Shown here in pieces: positions 15,801 through 22,025 of a stretch of 26,241 nt of DNA; the first letter of the stretch is position 1, and each line of letters opens with the position of its first letter. The notes under the pieces are model-generated. The model had not been told where the DNA came from. It did not search any database and saw nothing but the letters and a program-made list of their open reading frames with translations. This DNA comes from a virus: IMG/VR virus record IMGVR_UViG_3300017783_000173, positions 1 to 26,241 of that record. One strand, 5' to 3'. The position numbers were made by a program, and so were the translations under genes.

Positions 15801-16976
15801 GGTCGAAATGTTCAAGATATGCGTAATGTGAGTGCATTTGTGGAGCAAGGTAAAACAAGTTATACAGTGAACGACTTTGACAGCCTACCCACTGCAAGCA
15901 CAAGCTTTGCCCCTGACATTTTTGTAGACACCGTCCTTGACAAAAGAAATGGAATTGGCAAATACGCGCCAAAATCTGTTTTAGATCAAGATAGCCTTCA
16001 GCTTGCAAAAAGATTCTGCCAACGAAATAATCTGCCTGGTCACTTTGAAGAGAACGAGACGCCGACAAGCATTAGATTGTTTATGGATTGTGTAATTGCT
16101 GATGACTCGTCTTGGCGCGAGTTCTGGGTAAGCAATGCTCCTTTTAGCTTGCTTGAGTTTGCGCGAAAAAATGGCAAGGAGACTCTAGTTCCCGTTGTGC
16201 CCGTAACCGGAAGTGGCAGAGCAGCCGAAGACGATGGACGCCCCATCTCTCTGGCTATTTCCGCATTGTTCACGACAGGAAACATACTGGAAAATTCTTA
16301 CAAGGAAGAGTTTCTGGACTATGGCGCAAGTACTCAAGACTTAATTGCAAGTGTCATTTACAGAGAAGAATACGCAGAAACGGTTTTTCAGCGTAAAAGA
16401 ACAGTTCAAGTTAAAAGAAAAAATACTAATGTAAACAAAGCAATTAAAGAAACGTTTGACGCAAGTGGTTTTATTACGAGCAGGCAACAAGCAATTTTGT
16501 TTGGCAAGATGCTTGTCAACCAGCGTAAATTTATCAGGCGTGGCGTTGAGTTTAAGACGTTCCCTTCAAACAATCCAGTTGAGCCTGGAGCCTTTATTTA
16601 TGTAGACATCGGTCTTACTAACTGGGAAAGACGGTCTTCCGGCGTTATTGGTACGGACGGAATTTTAAATTCGCCATTGCAAGATAAAATTGAAGACGGA
16701 ACTTATAGCTTTTTAATTTACGATCGAAACGATAGCAAGGTGCACGCTAGAGACTTAGTAGCAGTGTCAGGCGGAGTTGCCTCTCAGCTTAGTGAGAACG
16801 CACAAAACCTGTATGTGATGGGGATTGATCCGGGGAAGAAGCGTGTGTTCCGCATCACGGAAGTAGAAATGGATCAGGATGGAGAGGTGACGGTAAGGGC
16901 TGTCGAGTATCCGTGCGATGATGAGGACCGCGCTTATGTTGCAGACTTTAGGTCCACCGAGTTTGATGTGAGCTAG
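12843..16976 (+). CDS. Tail-tip hub / host-specificity protein (gpI + gpJ-like)
   Basis: The 1377-residue protein would form the central trimeric hub at the tail end that opens on host contact. Residues about 49-70 are a hydrophobic, glycine-containing helix followed by APKP, which is typical of lambda gpI. The part after it (SAPELASYGDPVNLVY, residue ~100) begins the gpJ-like beta region, so I and J appear fused. Residues about 377-756 are a very charged, largely helical insertion with coiled-coil segments. The later part (ESAAYETMSEVDQVKFSIKS, then beta-rich sequence) and a C-terminal part with GKKRVFRITEVEMDQDGEVTV look like the conserved gpJ body. No repeat-rich receptor domain follows; that role is probably taken by the fibre genes downstream. 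Confidence 0.8.
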   Translation: MDRRLLPYEYQLIEALGVSKEEYLEFVALQQEYKDPKAGSALDVRNEVGTIALVLTVVGILFQVGAALLAPKPNVPGLKNDKRSRQQRFAPSSGFNSAPELASYGDPVNLVYTNKDHNRSGGVRVSGSLVWSSVDNYGSSQFMQLLFVLGAAQILNLSIKRTAFGSLSVDQLDPATVFLFYKSAAEGKNPAFNDLALPRGGDLSFYPQDLKRDNNQAVCQVVTIKNSSGTAGFSQAYSPTTSSSIGVYDPIPVNVEMVTRDTNGEERYAINGIELEQLDWTSPSFQYTKGKEIIVRFQSKGYERHNDNGEARPLGVNLRRQAVSALDFGSTYMLGSAKFRLISFGNSKDIDDGDVNATFRCVESGFCPTAPYDEVLPVQEAKEEKAKLEQHMKILRNVTEDEEAVPDPPTQSNKNFQDLSAVEKETEKESNLRQYIRTRFQNTYQLGHCKVNYDFNSDRIVSWINVLDEIKYKAIDPGGSIEYTKELQREFMADPPTIKRSKVIDELESDRDKAQEVIAEVIAGEHDKSDIWLSIITIGGQPRGLRSAIIVAIKEDKQKGELGVLLSELDSIKNDLNNIKSRIREGLNKSKRVKESSFNQATKSSSAKGVYRIPSWDQLRDEKTGGMSLRRSASKLEIKLSEVKDKIQARREEIKAKERRPVIRQLRKAESAFTSLSPVENGLNVENRYGFGGLNAMNRLLNSLPKGKKIVDEDAINAAGRVFGKILADKGNAKRAINRFLDNWEDCLKAADNHFFVKALVKAESAAYETMSEVDQVKFSIKSKLFRRISGRQKKYGEIRASKRYSRGDNGIHARQAFFRFSYKKESATRYTVHPVLFSLRQASESDAYTDFNFLAPSRARYAFKLEPVYDVASELRLNGQETIVVLSSNETSKSTKNAVDSVIVWYKGSEIHIAEQKKKNEPYLIERGPELINEWDVFSVNTDTEIQFSLENGPEMSLTAVTEQQIQSAKGIYNDLSMLGLSMFAGRNVQDMRNVSAFVEQGKTSYTVNDFDSLPTASTSFAPDIFVDTVLDKRNGIGKYAPKSVLDQDSLQLAKRFCQRNNLPGHFEENETPTSIRLFMDCVIADDSSWREFWVSNAPFSLLEFARKNGKETLVPVVPVTGSGRAAEDDGRPISLAISALFTTGNILENSYKEEFLDYGASTQDLIASVIYREEYAETVFQRKRTVQVKRKNTNVNKAIKETFDASGFITSRQQAILFGKMLVNQRKFIRRGVEFKTFPSNNPVEPGAFIYVDIGLTNWERRSSGVIGTDGILNSPLQDKIEDGTYSFLIYDRNDSKVHARDLVAVSGGVASQLSENAQNLYVMGIDPGKKRVFRITEVEMDQDGEVTVRAVEYPCDDEDRAYVADFRSTEFDVS

Positions 16977-17008
16977 TATAAAAACAATGTTCCAAGCCTA
17001 GCGAAGTA

Positions 17009-17443
17009 ATGGCCTTCTACACCGGACGCAGTGGCTCATTGGTCTTCGACAGCAAACCTGTCGCTAAGATTCGTGACTGGTCTGTAGAGACCACGCTTGA
17101 GTTGCTGAGCACCAACACTATTGACAGCGCAAGCAATACCTTTACTCCTGGAGTCAAGAGCGCAACAGGTAGCGCAACTTTGATGTACTACAGGCTTGAT
17201 GGAGGGGAGAGTGCAAGCTTTACTGAGTTTACAAAGTTGCTATCAAAGATTCACAAGACTGGCTCTATCGAGACAAGTGACAGGGTGCTTATGGAGCTAA
17301 ACGTTGGAACGGGGGACTTAGACGACATTAAGTTTAACGCTTACATCACATCTGCAAGCATTTCAGTTTCGACTGGTGAGCTAAGTGTTGTTCCAATTAA
17401 TTTTACGGTTGACGGCGACTTTATTCAAGTTATTAGTTCATGA
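17009..17443 (+). CDS. Tail-tube-like protein, short paralogue
   Basis: The 144-residue protein has the features of a bare tube domain. An N-terminal strand GRSGSLVFDSKP is followed by IRDWSVETTLELLSTNTID at residues 21-39, then a G-A-T-G-S-A-T-L strand (about 50-60) and beta-rich sequence to the end. The same succession occurs in the major tail protein (VREWNFEITRDEIDVTTIG, SGSATVYF). It lacks the inserted domain. Position after the hub and before the fibres suggests a collar or adaptor ring at the tail tip rather than the main tube. The stop overlaps the next start by four bases (ATGA). Confidence 0.65.
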   Translation: MAFYTGRSGSLVFDSKPVAKIRDWSVETTLELLSTNTIDSASNTFTPGVKSATGSATLMYYRLDGGESASFTEFTKLLSKIHKTGSIETSDRVLMELNVGTGDLDDIKFNAYITSASISVSTGELSVVPINFTVDGDFIQVISS

Positions 17444-18315
17444 CGTTTTTTCTTGGCAGCCAAGGCAATATCCGGTTACGTCGTGGAACGCAAATTGTTT
17501 TAGGCAATTTAGCGGAGCAAGTTTCTAGCGACGACATCAGTACGACGCTTAGCCGCATTGGGACGTCAAGCGGGGTAGACAATCTTTTTACAGGAGACAA
17601 GGTTGATATTGGAACAAGTGACGCACGTAATCTTTTGTTCATTCCAGCCTCTAACTGGTCTTCTGGAGCAATAGAAGACACTTTTAGCGCTTTTGTAAAT
17701 GTAAATGCTGCTGGTGGCTTGCGCTTATACCCGACATTTGCTGATGCTGTAAATAATAATCGGACAAGCGAAGTTGCCTTGCAATCGTTTACGGGAGATC
17801 CTATTGCGATAACAATTGATGTTAGAGACGTCGGCTCTAATATCCTTGGCGATGTCACGAACTACGAATTTAACGCCAGTCGTGAGCAGGTTGACACAAC
17901 AACGCTTTCGGATAAGTTTAAGAATCAATACAATGCTGGCTTGATTAGTGGCAGCGGGCGTATTGAGTGCATTTTTAACAATGCGACTAATGGCGCAAAG
18001 GAGACGTCACTCTTGATGCTTCAGTTGATACAAAGGTTAGATTTAGGCTGTGCCTTTGACCTTTTCCTTCATTTAGTTGATAACGATTTAAGCCCAACAG
18101 AGCAGAGCATTTTTTACTCTCTCACTGCTGTTGTCACCAATTCTGGCGTTTCAGTTGACCTAGATGACGCAATTAGATGCACTTTGGATTTTGTGACGAC
18201 CGGCGAGTTAAAGCTTGTGGTTGGCACGTTTGCCGAGTACCTGCTGAAAGAAGATGACGATCGAATCCGTCAAGAGCAGTCTCTCAATTTCCTGTTGACG
18301 GAAGTTACGGATTAA
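17440..18315 (+). CDS. Tail-tube-like protein, long paralogue with inserted domain
   Basis: At 291 residues this is a longer version of the same architecture. Residues 1-22 give an opening strand (GSQGNIRLRRG). Residues about 50-115 resemble the inserted domain of the major tail protein (LFTGDKVDI...IPASNWSSGAI...GGLRLYPTFADA). Residues about 139-255 carry the tube core (VTNYEFNASREQVDTTTLS, then SGSGRIECIF, then LGCAFDLFL). A charged tail follows (KEDDDRIRQEQ). It is translationally coupled to the short paralogue. I infer a pair of tip proteins derived from the tube; a role in fibre attachment is possible but not shown. Confidence 0.62.
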   Translation: MTFFLGSQGNIRLRRGTQIVLGNLAEQVSSDDISTTLSRIGTSSGVDNLFTGDKVDIGTSDARNLLFIPASNWSSGAIEDTFSAFVNVNAAGGLRLYPTFADAVNNNRTSEVALQSFTGDPIAITIDVRDVGSNILGDVTNYEFNASREQVDTTTLSDKFKNQYNAGLISGSGRIECIFNNATNGAKETSLLMLQLIQRLDLGCAFDLFLHLVDNDLSPTEQSIFYSLTAVVTNSGVSVDLDDAIRCTLDFVTTGELKLVVGTFAEYLLKEDDDRIRQEQSLNFLLTEVTD

Positions 18316-18338
18316 ACTAAACGCACGTACCCCTGGCG

Positions 18339-18345
18339 TAAGGAG
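18339..18345 (+). promoter_or_regulatory. Ribosome-binding site fixing the first fibre's TTG start
   Basis: TAAGGAG lies seven bases before TTG 18353. The good site and the product MADQRITQLNEL, a typical fibre N-terminus, make this rare start codon credible. Confidence 0.7.
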
Positions 18346-18352
18346 CTGAGCC

Positions 18353-21300
18353 TTGGCTGACCAACGAATTACGCAGCTTAACGAGCTGTCCAAGGCTGGG
18401 GTTGCAGCAGTAGACGTTCTGCCTATTGCGGACATTAGCGGTTCCGAGACCAAGAAGGTTACTGTAAAAAACCTTGTTGAAGCTGGTTTTGACCTGCTCG
18501 ACGCCAACACCGTTGACCTAAGCAAGCTTGATCAAAGCAGTACGACAAAGCTAGGCACAGTTTCGATTGCTGATGACGCAATTACCTATGCCAAGGTTCA
18601 AAACGTTACGGCCACTGATCGTTTGCTGGGACGGAGCAGCGCAAACGCTGGAATTATTGAGGAAATTGTTTGTACCGCTGCAGGCCGAGCGTTACTAGAT
18701 GACTTAAGTGCTGCAGCTCAACGAACAACGTTAGGTCTTGGCACGATTGCCACGCTTAATGCTGACGGATCAACCCTTACAAACCTGACCGTTACCAGTG
18801 GCACGATCACTGGCATTACAGACATCACCATTGCGGATGGTGGAACGGGAGCAAGTGATGCAGCCAATGCACGGGTAAATCTTGGTATAGCAATAGGCAC
18901 CAATGTCCAGGCTTATGACGCTGGCCTGCAGTCAATAGCAGCATTAACGACTGCCGCAGACCAAGGCATTTATGCGACTGCATCTAACACATATAATGTC
19001 TTTTCATTAACTGCAGCAGGCAGGGCGCTGCTTGCTGACACTGATGCCGCAACTCAACGCACCACGCTTGGTCTTGGGACGTTAGCAACACAAAACGGAA
19101 CCTTTGCTGGAACGCATTCGGGCACAAGCTCCGGCACTAATACTGGTGATCAAACGATCGCACTGACGGGAGCTGTTACCGGTACAGGTACAGGTTCATT
19201 CGCGACAACACTCGCAGCAGGGATTGTTGACGAAGCAAACATTGTCAACGATGCCGTTACTTATGAAAAAATTCAAAATGTAACAACAACTGATGTAATT
19301 TTAGGTCGAGAATCTAGTGGTTCTGGCGTAATTGAGCAGATTGATTGTACTGCCGCAGGTCGGGCGTTAATTGACGACGCTGATGCTGCTGCTCAAAGAA
19401 CAACTCTGGGCCTTGGAACGTTAGCCACACAAAGCGCCACAGTTGCTGGCACTCATTCAGGTACGAGTTCAGGCACTAATACAGGCGATCAAACAATTGA
19501 GCTTACTGGCGCAGTTACAGGTACTGGCACCGGATCTTTTGCAACCAGCCTTTCTTCAAACATTGTTCAGACAAATAATATTGCGTCAGACGCAGTCACT
19601 TACGACAAGCTGCAGGACACCACGTCTGCTGATGTACTTTTAGGCCGTGCATCTGGCGGTTCAGGCACAATTGAGCAGATTAGTTGTACTCCTGTAGGCC
19701 GTGCGTTAATTGCTGATGCCAATACTGGAGAACAAAGAGCAACATTAGGACTTGGAACGTTAGCCACGCAAGATGGCACTTTCAGTGGTTCACATTCAGG
19801 CGCAAGTACCGGCACTAACACTGGTGATCAAACAATTACATTGAGCGGTGTTGTCACAGGCACGGGCACAGGATCATTTGCAACAAGCTTTGCCGCTGGA
19901 GTTGTTAACAGTGCAGCTATTGCCAGTGACGCTGTCACCTATGACAAAATTCAAAACACAGCCAGCACTGACATAATTCTTGGCCGGAGCTCTGTAGGCG
20001 GCGGTTTAATTGAAGAAATAGCTTGTACTGCGGCTGGTCGAGCTTTACTTAATGATGGGGCGGCAGCTGACCAACGCGCCACACTAGGCCTTGGGAATTT
20101 AGCCGTTGCTAATGGAACCTGGACAGATGGTTCAGTGTTTAGCGGAACCAGTAGCGGAACAAATACTGGCGATCAAACAATTACATTGACTGGGGCCGTA
20201 ACAGGCAGCGGCACTGGATCGTTTGTAACAGCACTTGCCAATGACATTGTTCTTGAAGCGAACCTCGGAACCAGCTCGGTAACAAGTGGAAAGCTTCACG
20301 CCAGTTCAGTTATTGCAGAAAAAATTGGTGATCAAGCGACCTGCATTGTTAGCAGTGCTACTCCTTCAGGAACAGGTGAGTACATAGGCCAAGGTTGGTA
20401 TAACACCAGTACAAGCATTGCGTATCGCTGGAGCGGATCAGCTTGGTCACAAGAGGCTGGCATTCAATCAATAACAGTTACAGAATCAACCCCATTCGCT
20501 GTTGTTGTTAGCAACCCAACTGCATTTACAACTGATCTTTCGCTGTCACTTGATACGCAAGTTGCAGCAAGTGTATTTGTGGGGCCAGCTACTGGAGCGG
20601 ATGCCGCACCAACATTCCGCAGTTTGCTGCCAACTGACTTGCCTGATGCAACAGCATCTGCAAAGGGGATTATTCAGCCCGGAACAGGCTTAGCAGTCAC
20701 AAGTGGAACATTGAATCATAGTAATTCCGTAACTGGAGCAACAGTTAGCGGAGTTACATTTGACGCTCAAGGTCATATTACTGCAGCAACTGCGCTGCTT
20801 TACACAGATATTCCTGATCTTGATGCAGCAAAGATTACAACAGGTGAGTTTTCAACTACTCATATTTCTGATAGCGCAATTACTGGAAGCAAGCTTGCCG
20901 ACAGTTCTGTCACTACATTTGGCGAATCCTTGCCAACTGCTGCATTTAAAGGACAGTTATTTTTCAACCCGCTTGAAAAAAACTTCTTTGTTTGGGATGG
21001 CAACGTTTGGCAACCGCTTGGTATCTCAGCTGGCGCAATTATTCTTGCTGGTACTTACAACGCAACAACAAACAAAGTCGCAAGTGTTACTGGGGAAGGT
21101 TCTGCTTTAGGACTAGGTGTTGGCAATGCTTTGCCTTCTCCAGATTCAGAAAACTCAAATTATTATCTTGTTGTCGCGATTGGTGGCACGGGAACAGCAC
21201 CAGCGCCTCAAGTATTGCTTTCTCCGCCTGACATCCTTTTATCAGACGGAACAAATTGGATTGAAATCGATGTTTCGTCTACTTATACGTCGCAAACAGC

Positions 21301-21976
21301 TAATAATGTTTCATTTTCCCCTGCGGCAAATCTTACCAGCACAAACGTACAGCTAGCTCTTGAGGAAGTCAGTACCCAATTCCGTGTTGCTACCAACCTG
21401 ACCAGTGGAATGCTGGCTGTACCTCGTGGAGGTACTGGGATTGCCTCTTATACAAAGGGCGATCTGATCGTTTCAACAGCAGCAACAACTCTGGCCAAGC
21501 TTGGTGTTGGAACTAATGGTTACGTCCTCAGCGCTAATAGCAGTGAGACAACTGGCCTTGAGTGGGTTGCTAATCAGGCTGGCACTGTCACTAACGTCAC
21601 CGGCACCGCTCCAATTCAGATTGCAACTGGAACAACAACGCCTGCAATTTCAATCACAACTGGTACGACAAGTGCAGTTGGTGTCCTGCAGCTGACTGAT
21701 GGCGTTGCAAGTTCTAGTACAACAACTGCTGCCACACCAAATGGGGTCAAGACAGCGTATGACTTGGCTGCACTGGCATTACCAAAAGCTGGCGGCACGA
21801 TTAGCGGTCAATTGTTGTTTGACGAAAACGCATCACTGGCATTTGAGGGTGCCAGCCCTGATGATTTTGAAACAACTTTGGCGGTTGCCGATCCAACAGC
21901 AGATCGTGTTGTGACGTTGCCTGATTTGACTGGAACGGTTGCTTTAACCAGTCAGCTGGATGACGGCAGTTTTTGA
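18353..21976 (+). CDS. Repeat-rich tail fibre protein 1
   Basis: The 1207-residue protein starts MADQRITQLNEL...VLPIADISGSETKKVTVKNL, a common phage fibre N-terminus. Residues about 60-650 hold near-identical repeats of about 113 residues. Each has DAVTYxKIQN, LGRxSxGxGxIEQI, CTAAGRALL, QRTTLGLGTLAT, GTxSGTNTGDQTI and GAVTGTGTGSFAT. Later parts carry an YWWN-like collar segment (GQGWYNTSTSIAYRW, about 675-690), GGTGIAS motifs and finally LPKAGGTISGQLLF with a module (FEGASPDDFETTLAVADPTADR) also found in fibre 2. There is no extra C-terminal head after that module. The protein is probably an elongated trimeric host-contact fibre. Start is TTG with a strong ribosome site. Confidence 0.85.
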   Translation: MADQRITQLNELSKAGVAAVDVLPIADISGSETKKVTVKNLVEAGFDLLDANTVDLSKLDQSSTTKLGTVSIADDAITYAKVQNVTATDRLLGRSSANAGIIEEIVCTAAGRALLDDLSAAAQRTTLGLGTIATLNADGSTLTNLTVTSGTITGITDITIADGGTGASDAANARVNLGIAIGTNVQAYDAGLQSIAALTTAADQGIYATASNTYNVFSLTAAGRALLADTDAATQRTTLGLGTLATQNGTFAGTHSGTSSGTNTGDQTIALTGAVTGTGTGSFATTLAAGIVDEANIVNDAVTYEKIQNVTTTDVILGRESSGSGVIEQIDCTAAGRALIDDADAAAQRTTLGLGTLATQSATVAGTHSGTSSGTNTGDQTIELTGAVTGTGTGSFATSLSSNIVQTNNIASDAVTYDKLQDTTSADVLLGRASGGSGTIEQISCTPVGRALIADANTGEQRATLGLGTLATQDGTFSGSHSGASTGTNTGDQTITLSGVVTGTGTGSFATSFAAGVVNSAAIASDAVTYDKIQNTASTDIILGRSSVGGGLIEEIACTAAGRALLNDGAAADQRATLGLGNLAVANGTWTDGSVFSGTSSGTNTGDQTITLTGAVTGSGTGSFVTALANDIVLEANLGTSSVTSGKLHASSVIAEKIGDQATCIVSSATPSGTGEYIGQGWYNTSTSIAYRWSGSAWSQEAGIQSITVTESTPFAVVVSNPTAFTTDLSLSLDTQVAASVFVGPATGADAAPTFRSLLPTDLPDATASAKGIIQPGTGLAVTSGTLNHSNSVTGATVSGVTFDAQGHITAATALLYTDIPDLDAAKITTGEFSTTHISDSAITGSKLADSSVTTFGESLPTAAFKGQLFFNPLEKNFFVWDGNVWQPLGISAGAIILAGTYNATTNKVASVTGEGSALGLGVGNALPSPDSENSNYYLVVAIGGTGTAPAPQVLLSPPDILLSDGTNWIEIDVSSTYTSQTANNVSFSPAANLTSTNVQLALEEVSTQFRVATNLTSGMLAVPRGGTGIASYTKGDLIVSTAATTLAKLGVGTNGYVLSANSSETTGLEWVANQAGTVTNVTGTAPIQIATGTTTPAISITTGTTSAVGVLQLTDGVASSSTTTAATPNGVKTAYDLAALALPKAGGTISGQLLFDENASLAFEGASPDDFETTLAVADPTADRVVTLPDLTGTVALTSQLDDGSF
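18671..20300 (+). repeat. 339-base tandem repeats in fibre 1
   Basis: Units that begin at the CTAAGRA segment lie at 18671, about 19007, 19346, 19685 and 20024. Spacings are about 336 for the first and exactly 339 for the next three; the last unit is about six bases longer by its GTNTGDQ spacing. Units diverge at the third codon position, so they are old duplications under protein selection rather than recent copies. The first unit differs most: it has an ITIADGGTGASDAANA segment in place of the GTNTGDQ segment. Confidence 0.85.
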
Positions 21977-21999
21977 GTCTCGTAAGATAGAGCCATAAT
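21973..21999 (+). promoter_or_regulatory. Possible promoter before fibre 2
   Basis: TTGAGT (21973-21978) is followed after 15 bases by CATAAT (21994-21999), five of six bases matching the sigma-70 -10 box. The spacing is two bases short. The element straddles the end of fibre 1 and lies 26 bases before the fibre 2 start. The rest of the 49-base gap shows nothing. Confidence 0.25.
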
Positions 22000-22025
22000 T
22001 TCCGGCCTGGCAACAGGTATTAAGG

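Noticed and set aside
16977-16982. TATAAA resembling a -10 box or T4-type late promoter before the 17009 gene
   Set aside because: No -35 box at a usable distance, the match to the late-promoter consensus is incomplete, and no second example occurs in the window.
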